This document shows positions 31,255-40,066 of a stretch of DNA of 64,000 nucleotides, one piece after another. This stretch comes from an uncultured Flavobacterium sp. (lineage in GTDB: Bacteria; Bacteroidota; Bacteroidia; Flavobacteriales; Flavobacteriaceae): NCBI GenBank assembly GCA_943912855.1, contig CALTVC010000004.1:1-64000 (forward strand). Direction: 5' to 3'. The first letter of the stretch is position 1, and each line of letters opens with the position of its first letter. Below the pieces are notes generated by a model. The model had not been told where the DNA came from, made no database searches, and saw only the letters and a list, made by a program, of their open reading frames with translations. A program made the position numbers and the translations under genes.

Positions 31255-32577
31255 ATGTTTACATTACTTATTGTAATTATAATACTTGCCCTTGGTTTCG
31301 ACTACATAAACGGTTTCCATGACGCGGCAAACTCCATTGCAACCATTGTAGCCACAAAGGTACTTACACCTTTTCAGGCGGTGCTTTGGGCAGCGTTCTT
31401 TAACTTCTTAGCCTATTGGGTTTTTGGTTTTGGTGTTGCCGATACTGTAGCCAAGACCGCACACACGGGGAGTATTAATCTTACTGTAATTCTTGCCGGT
31501 ATAATAGCCGCCATAATCTGGAACCTTTTTACCTGGTGGAAAGGTATACCATCTTCGTCATCGCATACGCTTATAGGCGGTTTTGCTGGGGCAGCTTTGG
31601 CACACGGTTTTTCGGGCAATGTTACAGATCCTGACTACTACGGCTGGAACATAGTAAGCTGGTATAAAGCGCCTAAAGCAGGCGAACTACTGCCAAGCGG
31701 TGTACTTATTATTATAGCATTTATTGCCCTTGCCCCTATTGTGGGTATGATAATATCGTACTTCATCTCTATCTGGATGATGTATTCTTCACGTAAAAAC
31801 ATTGGTCCAAAAATAGTTACCGTACTACTTATGGTATTGGTTTTCTTCTTCCTGTACTCGGTTTGGGAAGGTTATGACCACATAAAGAAACCACGCTTTG
31901 AGAGCCGTTTTTGGTCGGAAGTACTGGAACCTGCCAATATAAAATGGATACTTGTAGCAATCATATTTTACAGTCTTGCCATATTTAACCTGTTATTCAG
32001 CTCATTTACAGCTGCAAGGGCGGAAGTAGTACTGAAACGCATGCAGTTGCTTTCATCAGCTTCATTCAGCCTTGGACACGGTGGTAACGACTCACAGAAG
32101 GTTATGGGTATCATAGCCGCTGCTGTAGCCGTATACCTTAATACCATTCATCAGGATGTAAGCACCATGCCAGACTGGCTTCAGGTGGTACTGCCAAATG
32201 ATGAACTGGGTATTAAGAGCCACATGCCGGAATGGATTCCACTGGCGTGTTATACCGTAATAGGACTTGGTACACTAAGTGGTGGCTGGAAGATTGTAAA
32301 AACCATGGGCTCTAAGATTACCAAGGTAAATGCATTTGAAGGCGTAGTTGCCGAATCGGCAGGAGCACTTACACTATTCTCTACAGAACACTTTAAAATC
32401 CCGGTATCTACCACACACACCATTACTGGTTCTATTATTGGTGTAGGTGTAACCAAAAGGGTATCGGCAGTACGCTGGGGAGTAACCATAAACCTGCTGT
32501 ACGCATGGGTACTTACCATACCGGTATCGGCCATAGTAGCAGCACTGGTATACTATCTGCTTACACTGTTTATATAA
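31255..32577 (+). CDS. Inorganic phosphate transporter, PiT family
   Basis: 440 residues with 10-11 membrane segments and the duplicated PiT signature: GFDYINGFHDAANSIATIVATKVL near the N-terminus and SFSLGHGGNDSQKVMGIIAAAV in the second half, plus STTHTITGSIIGVGVTKR near the C-terminus. A cytoplasmic loop (about residues 180-240) carries KKPRFESRFW. It takes up phosphate, probably as a metal-phosphate complex with H+ or Na+, across the inner membrane. Forms a unit with the DUF47 gene. Confidence 0.97.
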   Translation: MFTLLIVIIILALGFDYINGFHDAANSIATIVATKVLTPFQAVLWAAFFNFLAYWVFGFGVADTVAKTAHTGSINLTVILAGIIAAIIWNLFTWWKGIPSSSSHTLIGGFAGAALAHGFSGNVTDPDYYGWNIVSWYKAPKAGELLPSGVLIIIAFIALAPIVGMIISYFISIWMMYSSRKNIGPKIVTVLLMVLVFFFLYSVWEGYDHIKKPRFESRFWSEVLEPANIKWILVAIIFYSLAIFNLLFSSFTAARAEVVLKRMQLLSSASFSLGHGGNDSQKVMGIIAAAVAVYLNTIHQDVSTMPDWLQVVLPNDELGIKSHMPEWIPLACYTVIGLGTLSGGWKIVKTMGSKITKVNAFEGVVAESAGALTLFSTEHFKIPVSTTHTITGSIIGVGVTKRVSAVRWGVTINLLYAWVLTIPVSAIVAALVYYLLTLFI

Positions 32578-32590
32578 TAAATCAGGAAAC

Positions 32591-32638
32591 TATAAATATA
32601 ACAAAGGGCACTGTAAAGCGCCCTTTGTTATATTTATA
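32591..32638. terminator. Long bidirectional terminator
   Basis: A perfect 19-bp stem (32591-32609 against 32620-32638; core ACAAAGGGC/GCCCTTTGT) with a 10-base loop lies between the convergent PiT and kdsB stop codons. The kdsB stop codon lies inside the 3' arm. Confidence 0.85.
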
Positions 32639-33365
32639 ACCCAAGTAATTTCTTGGCTTTGTCCAAATCTTCTGGTGTATCTATGCCAATGCCCACATGC
32701 CCGGTTTCTACCATACGGATGCGTTTACCATACTCTAAATACCTTAGCTGTTCCAATTTTTCACTGGCTTCCAGCTTTTGCATAGGGAGTTTATAAAAGT
32801 CCATCAGGGCATGCTTACGGAACGCGTAAATACCTACATGCTTAAAGTAACGCACCCCGGCTTCCTTATCCCTCGGGTACGGTATTACCGAACGCGAGAA
32901 ATACAGTGCGAAACCTTTCTGGTCTACAATTACCTTAACGTTGTTTGGGTTTTCTATGTCTTCCCAATCTTCAATCTGGTACATTACCGATGCCAGGTCT
33001 ACTTCGTGCGCCAGGTCGGCTTTAAACACCTCCAGCACATCGGCAAGTGGTTCTTTGTTGATGAACGGTTCATCGCCCTGAACGTTTACCACCACATCTA
33101 CATCCATGTGTTCCACGGCTTCAGCAATACGGTCAGAGCCACTTTCGTGCTCCTTAATGCTCATTATGGCTTTACCACCATTAGCAGTTATCTCGTTATA
33201 AATAAGGTCGGAATCAGTTACTACAAACACATCCTGAAACAGGCCGGTGTTCAGCGCTGCTTCATAGGTACGGGTAATAACGGTTTTGCCACCCAAATCC
33301 TGCATCAGCTTGGCATGGAAACGGGTACTGGCGTATCGTGCGGGTATTACGGCTATTATTTTCAT
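32634..33365 (-). CDS. kdsB: 3-deoxy-manno-octulosonate cytidylyltransferase
   Basis: Activates Kdo with CTP to CMP-Kdo for lipopolysaccharide core synthesis, in the cytosol. The 243 residues starting MKIIAVIPARYASTRFHAKLM match KdsB in length; an in-frame ATG 34 codons upstream (33467) would add a non-conserved leader. Marks are the nucleotide loop PARYASTRFHAK, ESGSDRIAEA, VVNVQGDEPFI and the C-terminal QLRYLEYGKRIRMVETGHVGIGIDTPEDL. Single gene sharing a bidirectional terminator with the PiT gene. Confidence 0.96.
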   Translation of the reverse strand: MKIIAVIPARYASTRFHAKLMQDLGGKTVITRTYEAALNTGLFQDVFVVTDSDLIYNEITANGGKAIMSIKEHESGSDRIAEAVEHMDVDVVVNVQGDEPFINKEPLADVLEVFKADLAHEVDLASVMYQIEDWEDIENPNNVKVIVDQKGFALYFSRSVIPYPRDKEAGVRYFKHVGIYAFRKHALMDFYKLPMQKLEASEKLEQLRYLEYGKRIRMVETGHVGIGIDTPEDLDKAKKLLGL

Positions 33366-33848
33366 ATTATATTTTTCGGTTTCGTACTTAGTTATCGTAT
33401 CAAGACAGATTGTTTGTGTTTCCTCTATCTTCCAAAGGGAAGACTTAGTGCTCTTTCTGAGCTTCAAAATCTAATTCCCCATAAGCTTTGTTGAACTTTG
33501 CGAGAAAACTTTGTGCTCCTTGTGGTAAAATTTCACGCTAAGGCGCTAAGGCGCAAAGTTGTGTTCGCACAATAGCTCCGAAGGAGGGGAATACTTACTC
33601 TGATTAATTACTATCCAAACTTAAAAAACTTAATCATATCCTGCTCCATCAGACTATGAGTTTATGACAAAATGATTGCTTCGTCGTACCTCCTCGCAAT
33701 GAACTGCGTGAAGGAAGCTTCCATTTCAGCCTCCACTGACTCCGAAGGAGTCACACATACCAGCATTGGGCATCGCCCGATGCTATGTCATAATTAAAGA
33801 ACCTCCGTGAATCTCTGTGACTTCTCCGTGTATCTCTGTGTTACGGAA
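33366..33848. other. 483-bp intergenic region of repeat debris
   Basis: No gene is supported. Recognisable pieces, in order: CGCTAAGG repeated twice in 8-bp step followed by CGCAAAG (about 33535-33560); a fragment of palindrome family A (33583-33600, GAAGGAGGGGAATA); repeat family C (33674-33702); and CTCCGTGAATCTCTGTGA with CTCCGTGTATCTCTGTGT (about 33804-33841), an imperfect direct duplication. It appears to be a landing zone for small repeats between kdsB and the helicase gene. Confidence 0.7.
33674..33702 (+). repeat. Repeat family C, copy 1
   Basis: A 29-bp word starting GATTGCTTCGTCG and ending CGCAATGA; 26 of 29 positions match 36869-36897. Confidence 0.8.
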
Positions 33849-35273
33849 CTAATCCTCCTCAAAAAACTCATCCTTAAATCCTATTAAATACACCTTTTCA
33901 CGGCTACGGGTTATGGCAGTGTAGAGCCAGCGCACGTAATCACGGTCTATGCCATCGGGCAGGTAGGGTTGCTCTACAAATACGGTGTTCCACTGTCCAC
34001 CCTGACTCTTATGGCAGGTTATGGCGTAACTGAACTTTACCTGTAAGGCATTAAAATGCGGATTGGCTTTGGTCTTTAAAAAGCGTCGGTATTGTGGCTC
34101 ATCCTGGTAATCCTCTTGCACTTGCTGGTACAGGCGATTTGATTCTTCGTAGGTTAACGAGGGCGATTCGCTGTGTAGCGTGTCTAGTAGCAACACGGTT
34201 TCTAATGGCGGGTGGTTAGGGTAATCTACCAGTCGGACTTTAACACGGGCAAACTTAAACCCGTACAATTCCTCTATCCTGAAGATTTCCAACACCTCAA
34301 TGATATCGCCATTGGCTATAAAGCCCGCTTCGCTTTTATCATCAAGCCAAAAGTAATTGTTCTTAACCACCATAAGCAAATCCCCCGCCGAAAGTTCGCT
34401 TTCCTTATCCAGGATGCGCGCACGGATTTGCTGGTTATAGGCATTGGCACGCTTGTTACTGCGCACTATAAAAGCGGTATCTTCTATGCTGTAATTACTA
34501 TAGGCGGTATGTATGGCATCCTGAATATCATACCCGTCGGTAAGACGAATGATGTCTTTAAAGCCCCGTATCTTAAACCGGAACTCCGGGAAAAAGTCTT
34601 CCTTAAGCAGTTCTCGAAGTTCGGTGGCATTGTACAGTATACCCGATTTCTCTGCCTGGCGCATTACCTCATCGAGCTCTATGTGCTGTACTTCCTTAAA
34701 ATACGCCTGACCTAATACACGCTCATCAAGCGCCGGACTAAGATCTGAATTTACCGGGGGAAGCTGTGCCGTATCGCCCACAAATATCATACGGCAGTTT
34801 TCTCCACCGTATACATAGCTCATAAGGTCATCCAGCAAGGAGCCGTTTACGTACATATTACTATCGGTAGGCGCATCGGAAATCATCGAAGCCTCATCTA
34901 CAATAAATATGGTGTCCTTGTGTTTGTTCTGCTGCATTACAAAACCCACCTGACCGCCACTCCCCTTTTTCGGGAAATAAATGCGCTTGTGTATGGTAAA
35001 CGCCTGCCTGCCCGCATAGCCTGAAATAACCTTAGCCGCCCGACCTGTAGGCGCCAGTAGTACGTATTTTTTGCCTGCAGCATTAAGGTTATTTACCAGG
35101 TTGGCTATAATGGTAGTCTTACCTGTACCGGCATACCCCTTTAGCACAAAGAGGTCGTCGCGCCCGCCGTTTACCACAAACCACGCCACCTGCTGCAAAA
35201 AAACATTCTGCCTTTCGGTGGGCGTAAATGGAAAATGGTCGCGGAGCACGCGGTAAAACTGTACGGGGGTCAT
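33849..35273 (-). CDS. RecD-like superfamily 1 DNA helicase
   Basis: 474 residues. Motif I (Walker A) is LKGYAGTGKTTII (about residues 43-55), then VLLAPTGRAAKV (Ia), TIFIVDEASMI (II) and FVGDTAQLPPVNSDL (III). The C-terminal 2B part has SYAITCHKSQGGQWNTVFVE and WLYTAITRSREKVYLIG (V-VI). This is the short RecD2-type layout without the long N-terminal region, typical of the AAA family helicases annotated in Flavobacteria. ATP-dependent 5'-3' DNA unwinding is expected. No RecB or RecC homolog is nearby. Divergent from the DUF3822 gene. Confidence 0.94.
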   Translation of the reverse strand: MTPVQFYRVLRDHFPFTPTERQNVFLQQVAWFVVNGGRDDLFVLKGYAGTGKTTIIANLVNNLNAAGKKYVLLAPTGRAAKVISGYAGRQAFTIHKRIYFPKKGSGGQVGFVMQQNKHKDTIFIVDEASMISDAPTDSNMYVNGSLLDDLMSYVYGGENCRMIFVGDTAQLPPVNSDLSPALDERVLGQAYFKEVQHIELDEVMRQAEKSGILYNATELRELLKEDFFPEFRFKIRGFKDIIRLTDGYDIQDAIHTAYSNYSIEDTAFIVRSNKRANAYNQQIRARILDKESELSAGDLLMVVKNNYFWLDDKSEAGFIANGDIIEVLEIFRIEELYGFKFARVKVRLVDYPNHPPLETVLLLDTLHSESPSLTYEESNRLYQQVQEDYQDEPQYRRFLKTKANPHFNALQVKFSYAITCHKSQGGQWNTVFVEQPYLPDGIDRDYVRWLYTAITRSREKVYLIGFKDEFFEED

Positions 35274-35302
35274 TTTTTAAGGAATTGTTATTTTTTGCAC
35301 CC

Positions 35303-35310
35303 CAAAGATA
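35303..35310 (-). promoter_or_regulatory. -7 box of the helicase gene
   Basis: TATCTTTG on the minus strand, 29 bp before the start codon. Confidence 0.5.
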
Positions 35311-35352
35311 ACATCATTTTGCCCAACGCACGGGCTGAACCAAAAAAGAATG

Positions 35353-35360
35353 TAAATTTG
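35353..35360 (+). promoter_or_regulatory. -7 box of DUF3822-rsmD
   Basis: TAAATTTG, 20 bp before the ATG of the DUF3822 gene, back to back with the helicase promoter. Confidence 0.5.
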
Positions 35361-35380
35361 CGCCAAGCACAGTCATTAGC

Positions 35381-36184
35381 ATGAACCACTCTATAACCGG
35401 AAAAAACTACAAGAAACTCGTATTGCGCGCCGCTGCAAACGGACTGTCGTTTTGTGTGCTCGATACGCTAAACCGTGAGGTAAAGCAGGTAAGCCACATT
35501 CCGTTTAATAAAACCACACCCATAGAAGATGAGCTGTGGCGCGTGTTTGTTCAATACCCTGAGCTTCGACTGGGTTTTGATGAAGCTACCGTACTTCACG
35601 ATAATGCGTTTAACGCCTTGGTGCCTACTCCGCTGTTTGACGAGAATTTTGCCGGGAGCTACCTGCAATATAACACCCGAGTATTTGAGGGCGATGCATA
35701 CGCATGGGACAGCCTGGGTAGTTATGACATTACCAATGTGTATGTGCCATTAATGAACATAAACAATTACCTGATTGACCGATTAGGCAGTTTTGAATAT
35801 AGAAATGCCAACAGCATTTTGGTTGAAAAACTACTCGATGCTTCTAAGAATGCATTCGAGAAGCAAGTGTTTGTTCACGTGCAGGCTACGCATTTCGAAA
35901 TTGTGGTAACACACGGACAAAAACTGTTGCTGTTCAATTCATTTGAATATGCCGCTGCAGAAGATTTCCTGTATTACCTGCTCTTTACCCTGGAGCTGCT
36001 GGAACTAAACCCTGAAACCATAAAGGTATGGCTTTTAGGAAACATTACTCCCGAAAGCCCGCTATACACACTGGCGTACACGTACATTCGTCATGTAGCA
36101 CTATACGATGCCACCGCACTGGCTGCCGAGTGGCAAATATCGCATGAAGATGCCCTAACCAACTTTATTTTACTGAACGCATGA
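35381..36184 (+). CDS. DUF3822 family protein
   Basis: 267 residues of the actin-like-fold family DUF3822 usually found before rsmD in Bacteroidota. Marks are LVLRAAANGLSFCVLDTLNREV at the N-terminus (a beta-hairpin as in hexokinase/actin folds), the middle FEKQVFVHVQATHFEIVVTHGQKLLLFNSFEY, and LFTLELLELNPETIKVWLLGN. Soluble. No catalytic residues are evident, and function is unknown. It overlaps rsmD by 4 bp (ATGA), so the pair is translationally coupled. Confidence 0.88.
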   Translation: MNHSITGKNYKKLVLRAAANGLSFCVLDTLNREVKQVSHIPFNKTTPIEDELWRVFVQYPELRLGFDEATVLHDNAFNALVPTPLFDENFAGSYLQYNTRVFEGDAYAWDSLGSYDITNVYVPLMNINNYLIDRLGSFEYRNANSILVEKLLDASKNAFEKQVFVHVQATHFEIVVTHGQKLLLFNSFEYAAAEDFLYYLLFTLELLELNPETIKVWLLGNITPESPLYTLAYTYIRHVALYDATALAAEWQISHEDALTNFILLNA

Positions 36185-36777
36185 GGATTATTTCCGGCAA
36201 ATTTAAAGGCCATCGCATAAGCGCGCCAAACAACCTGCCCGTAAGGCCAACAACTGATATGAGCAAGGAAGCGCTGTTTAACATACTAAACAACCGTTTT
36301 GAGTTTGATGGGCTGAAGGTACTCGACCTGTTTAGCGGTACGGGCAACCTGAGCTATGAGTTTGGCTCTCGTGGGGCTGTAGCCATAACATCTGTAGACG
36401 GTGACTTTGGTTGCGTGCGTTTTATAAAGAAAACCGCTGCTGGATTTGATTTTCCTATTACGGCTGTAAAAAGCGATGTGTATAAATTCCTTGCCGGACA
36501 TAAGGCGGTATACGACATTATTGTAGCCGACCCTCCATATAACTTTACGCAGGAACAGTTTGATGAAATTGTGTCGCTTGTGTTTGAAAACGAACTACTG
36601 AGCGAAGATGGCATGATGATTATTGAACATAGTAAGTACACCAAGATGCAACACCTCATGAACTTTTCATTTGATAAAAAGTATGGTGGCAGCATTTTCA
36701 GTTTTTTTGAATTTGATAAAGACGAAAGCGAAGAACCTCTGGGCTACGATGTAGACAGCGAAGACGACGAAATATAA
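36181..36777 (+). CDS. rsmD: 16S rRNA (guanine(966)-N2)-methyltransferase
   Basis: 198 residues: MRIISGKFKGHRISAPN and RPTTDMSKEALFNIL at the start, then SAM site LKVLDLFSGTGNLSYEFGSRGA and the catalytic DPPY-type motif VADPPYNF. Methylates N2 of G966 (E. coli numbering) of 16S rRNA. The C-terminus has an unusual acidic end (EFDKDESEEPLGYDVDSEDDE), which is not part of the catalytic fold. Coupled with the DUF3822 gene by a 4-bp overlap; its own terminator follows at once. Confidence 0.96.
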   Translation: MRIISGKFKGHRISAPNNLPVRPTTDMSKEALFNILNNRFEFDGLKVLDLFSGTGNLSYEFGSRGAVAITSVDGDFGCVRFIKKTAAGFDFPITAVKSDVYKFLAGHKAVYDIIVADPPYNFTQEQFDEIVSLVFENELLSEDGMMIIEHSKYTKMQHLMNFSFDKKYGGSIFSFFEFDKDESEEPLGYDVDSEDDEI

Positions 36778-36782
36778 TGTAT

Positions 36783-36807
36783 AGCCCTTTTACGAGGGCT
36801 TTTTTTG
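36783..36807 (+). terminator. Terminator of DUF3822-rsmD
   Basis: Stem AGCCCT/AGGGCT (36783-36788, 36795-36800) and a 6-base T run, 5 bp behind the stop codon. Confidence 0.85.
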
Positions 36808-36868
36808 CCCCCTACTTTGTTCACATTGCACAGCGAAGTATGGCAATCTTCACATTGTAATCATTTAA

Positions 36869-36897
36869 GATTGCTTCGTCGCACCTCATCGTAATGA
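36869..36897 (+). repeat. Repeat family C, copy 2
   Basis: GATTGCTTCGTCG...CGTAATGA, 26 of 29 positions as at 33674-33702. A GCAATCTT/AAGATTGC inverted repeat spans 36843-36874. Confidence 0.8.
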
Positions 36898-36953
36898 CGG
36901 CGGGTAACTAAACTACTCATTACATTAGAAAAACCTTTCAGGTAAAACCACAT

Positions 36954-36980
36954 AAAAAAACCGCCCCTCATAGGGCGGTT
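36954..36980 (-). terminator. Terminator of the S46 peptidase gene
   Basis: Stem AACCGCCC/GGGCGGTT (36959-36966, 36973-36980) and a 7-base T run on the minus strand. A heptamer array lies between it and the stop codon. Its stem resembles those at 40022 and 40423. Confidence 0.88.
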
Positions 36981-37040
36981 CTATCATCTATTGTCTATTA
37001 TCTTCAGTCTAAATTTCTAAAAATCTAAACTTCCAAAAAT
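36980..37040 (-). repeat. Heptamer/octamer array in the S46 peptidase 3' UTR
   Basis: Plus-strand units TCTATCA, TCTATTG, TCTATTA, TCTTCAG, TCTAAAT (36980-37014) change to 8-bp steps TTCTAAAA, ATCTAAAC, TTCCAAAA (37015-37038). The array fills the whole gap between stop codon and terminator. TCTATTA units recur in the same place behind obgE. Confidence 0.85.
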
Positions 37041-39182
37041 CTATTTAATTATCGTCATTTCATCTACAATGTGCTTGGCACCGGCATATTTGTCGATAAC
37101 CCAAAGCACATAACGAATGTCTACGTTAATAGTACGTTGCAGTTCGCTGTCAAAGATAACGTCGCCAGCCATAGCCTCAATGTTACCGTCAAAAGCAAGA
37201 CCTATAAGTTCGCCTTTACCATTCATTACCGGCGAACCTGAGTTACCACCTGTAATATCGTTGTCGGTAAGGAAGTTAACCGGCATATACCCGTCTTTAT
37301 CGGCATACTGACCGTAGTCTTTCGCCTTGTTCAGGTCTATAAGACGCTGTGGCAGGTCGAATTCCTCATCTTTAGGCTTGTATTTGTTAACCACACCCTG
37401 CATAGTAGTGTAGTAATTTTTGGCAGCATCGTTACGCTTATCGGCAGGAAGCCCACGAACTTTACCATAAGTAAGACGCATAGTACTGTTAGCATCCGGA
37501 TAGTACTTGGTATTAGGGTTGCTTTCGCGAAGTCCCTCCACAAGTAGCCTAAACGCTTTGTTGTAATCATCGGTAAGCGTTTGAAGTTCGTCTGACTTGG
37601 CATTAAAATGCATTACAAGGTTTAGAGAAAGTGTAGCAAGCGCATCGTTTTGCAGTGCAAATACCGACGGGTTATTTAACCATGCCGAAATACTTTCCTT
37701 ACTACCAAAGATACTCTTGGCAAAAGCATTTTCTACCCAAGCCTTATAGTTACCCGATTTGGCAATTTCGGTTACTTTATCAGCTATAGGATAACCTGCC
37801 GATTTAGTAGCATAAAGCTCAAGCTCAGCGGCAAGCATATCTTTCTCTAACGGGATGTATAATTTTTCATACGTGTCAGCTACCGTCTTCTCTACTTCCG
37901 CTTTCATTTCAGCACGCTTGGTTGCATCTGTTTTAGCATAAGTAGTAAGCATTTTATTCAGCCTGTTTGGCAGGGTGGCCATGCTGCTGGTACGTAGCAA
38001 ACCTGTAAGGTAATTGTCGTGACGTGCCTTTTCATTGGTCTTCGTATAGAAGTTCTGAATAGTAGACACTACAGTACCGTATTTCGCTTTGTTCTTAGCG
38101 TTACTGTTTGCCCATTTGTCAAACTTAGCTTCACCTGTAGCTTTAGTCGCGGCGGTCTTGTGCTTGGTAAGTGCATCTATCATACCCTGGCGGTTTTTCC
38201 AGTAGTTAGCCACTTGAGCGTACTTACTGGCATAGTCCAGGCGAACTTTAGTATCCTTATCCATATACACCTTCATGCGGTCCATACCCAGCTTGCTTGC
38301 CTCCACCCATGCAGGGTAAGCAAACTTTACGTTTTGGTCTATACCACCACTAGGCATCCAGCGGTTAGTACGACCCGGGTAGCCTAATATCATGGCAAAG
38401 TCATTTTCCTGAACACCTTTAAGGCTTATGTTAAGGTATTTCTTTGGCTGAAGCGGTACGTTGTTTGCCGAATATTCGGCAGGGTTACCGTTTTTATCGG
38501 CATAGATACGGAACATAGAAAAATCTCCCGTGTGGCGTGGCCATTCCCAGTTGTCTGTATCGCCACCAAATTTACCAATGCTCTCTGGTGGAGTACCTAC
38601 AAAACGCACGTCTTTATAATCCTGGTACACGAAGTAGTAATACTCGTTCCCTTGGAAGAAAGAACGCACCGATACGGTATATTTACCACCCTCAGAGTTT
38701 TCTTTTTCTATGGCAGCAATTTCCTGGTTGATTATTTTTTCGCGCTCAGCTTCGGTCATTTTATCGTTAACCCTGCCCAGTATACGCTTGCTCACGTCAT
38801 CCATACGAACAAAGAAGCGCACGTAAAGGCTCTTAGGCTTTAGCTCGCCAGCCTTGTCTTTTGCCCAGTAACCATCGTGAAGGTAGTTGGCTTCCGGTGA
38901 ACTTAGCTCGGCAATGGCATCGTAGCCACAGTGGTGGTTTGTAAGCACAAGTCCGTCTTTACTGATAAGCTCGGCAGTACAGCCACCGTTAAACTGAACC
39001 ACGGCATCTTTAAGACTGTGGTGGTTAATGCTGTAAATTTCTTCGGCAGTAAGCTGTAGTCCCATTTTTTGCATATCGCGCTGGTTAAGACGCTGAATAA
39101 ACATAAGGAACCACATACCCTCATCGGCACGTACCGGCAACGCCAGTACCAGAGCCGTAAGGCATAGGATAAGTTTTTTCAT
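37041..39182 (-). CDS. S46 family dipeptidyl-peptidase (DPP7-type)
   Basis: 713 residues: signal peptide MKKLILCLTALVLALPVRA, then the chymotrypsin-like double barrel with a helical insert. Catalytic His is in LTNHHCGYDAI (His83/84), Asp in GGDTDNWEWPRH, and Ser648 in TGGNSGSPVMNG. It releases N-terminal dipeptides from oligopeptides in the periplasm. The residue 18 after the catalytic Ser, which is Arg673 in acid-specific DPP11 and Gly in DPP7, is Gly666 here (LAFDGN), so preference for hydrophobic P1 residues is inferred. Single gene with its own terminator. Confidence 0.95.
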   Translation of the reverse strand: MKKLILCLTALVLALPVRADEGMWFLMFIQRLNQRDMQKMGLQLTAEEIYSINHHSLKDAVVQFNGGCTAELISKDGLVLTNHHCGYDAIAELSSPEANYLHDGYWAKDKAGELKPKSLYVRFFVRMDDVSKRILGRVNDKMTEAEREKIINQEIAAIEKENSEGGKYTVSVRSFFQGNEYYYFVYQDYKDVRFVGTPPESIGKFGGDTDNWEWPRHTGDFSMFRIYADKNGNPAEYSANNVPLQPKKYLNISLKGVQENDFAMILGYPGRTNRWMPSGGIDQNVKFAYPAWVEASKLGMDRMKVYMDKDTKVRLDYASKYAQVANYWKNRQGMIDALTKHKTAATKATGEAKFDKWANSNAKNKAKYGTVVSTIQNFYTKTNEKARHDNYLTGLLRTSSMATLPNRLNKMLTTYAKTDATKRAEMKAEVEKTVADTYEKLYIPLEKDMLAAELELYATKSAGYPIADKVTEIAKSGNYKAWVENAFAKSIFGSKESISAWLNNPSVFALQNDALATLSLNLVMHFNAKSDELQTLTDDYNKAFRLLVEGLRESNPNTKYYPDANSTMRLTYGKVRGLPADKRNDAAKNYYTTMQGVVNKYKPKDEEFDLPQRLIDLNKAKDYGQYADKDGYMPVNFLTDNDITGGNSGSPVMNGKGELIGLAFDGNIEAMAGDVIFDSELQRTINVDIRYVLWVIDKYAGAKHIVDEMTIIK

Positions 39183-39433
39183 TTGTTTGTAATAGATAAG
39201 TTAATCTTGTTGCGCTGTTTATTGCATTTTTAGCAGTAAAAAGCCCTGCGAAGATACTTTATTTTACGAATATGGTAAAATGTTTTTCCTTATGAAATAG
39301 CTTATAGGATATACATAGTGAATATATAGCAAACAATATCAGGCATTCTAATGTTGCCTTGCTTTATCGTGGACATTAAGCAAAGCAATAAAACATAAGC
39401 AACTATAAACCACAAACAAAAAAAACTAAACTT

Positions 39434-39964
39434 TTACTGCATATAAGAGGTATAACAACGCTTAAGATGATCAAGTAGCGCATTGTACAGTGGGGTATTC
39501 AGTGCGGCTTTAATGGCAGCTTCAAACCCCGGTTGCTCTTTTTGGTACATATCCAGCAGGTCTATGTTTCCGTGTACTAACGAAAACTCTACATTGGCAA
39601 TACGGTCGGCAAGTTTTACAATAACGCCATCAGGGTTTTGGGCAAGTTTTACATAAGTTTTTTCCTTGCGTTCCCTGCGGGTATTGCCGGGTTCGTCTGT
39701 AACAGAATGTACTATTCGGGCTATTTCGGGATTAAAAGCAGCCTCAATTTGTTCATAGGTTACAGGAGTATCTTCCAGCACATCGTGCAGCCACGCTGCA
39801 GCCATAAGGTTAATCTGGCATTCCGTGTCGGGCATTACGCCAAAACGCAACAATACATTTACAACATGCCCCAAGTGGATTTCGTATGGGTAATCGCCAT
39901 ACTTTTGGTCTCCGTGACTATTTATAGCAAAGTCACGTGCCTTTTGTAAAAAAGAACGGTTCAT
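39434..39964 (-). CDS. HD-domain hydrolase, small SpoT/MESH1-like
   Basis: 176 residues, one HD domain: FAINSHGDQKYGDYPYEIHLGHVVNVLLRFG at the N-terminus (first His), AAAWLHDVLEDTPVTYEQI (HD and ED), VHSVTDEPGNTRRERK, and VKLADRIANVEF (final Asp). This is the pattern of the (p)ppGpp hydrolase half of RelA/SpoT and of stand-alone MESH1-type small alarmone hydrolases. There is no synthetase, TGS or ACT domain. It may degrade ppGpp or another nucleotide; activity is inferred from pattern only. About 250 bp of AT-rich sequence without features separates it from the S46 peptidase gene. Confidence 0.88.
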   Translation of the reverse strand: MNRSFLQKARDFAINSHGDQKYGDYPYEIHLGHVVNVLLRFGVMPDTECQINLMAAAWLHDVLEDTPVTYEQIEAAFNPEIARIVHSVTDEPGNTRRERKEKTYVKLAQNPDGVIVKLADRIANVEFSLVHGNIDLLDMYQKEQPGFEAAIKAALNTPLYNALLDHLKRCYTSYMQ

Positions 39965-40021
39965 AGATGGTTTCGATTGCGGTTGGTTTGTAGGTAAATA
40001 TACACATAAAAGATTAAAAAC

Positions 40022-40045
40022 AAAAAAACCGCCTCTAAAGGCGGT
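40022..40045 (-). terminator. Terminator of the 110-aa gene
   Basis: Stem ACCGCCT/AGGCGGT (40028-40034, 40039-40045) and a T run on the minus strand, 21 bp behind the stop codon. Confidence 0.88.
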
Positions 40046-40066
40046 CTATTATCTAAAATAAAAAAG

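Noticed and set aside
33366..33467. N-terminal extension of KdsB
   Set aside because: KdsB starts at MKIIAVIPAR in the whole family; the extra 34 residues are Lys/Thr-rich and not conserved.
39183..39433. Small RNA candidate between the HD gene and the S46 peptidase
   Set aside because: Only a weak TTGCTT/AAGCAA hairpin and AT-rich sequence; no promoter and terminator pair was found.
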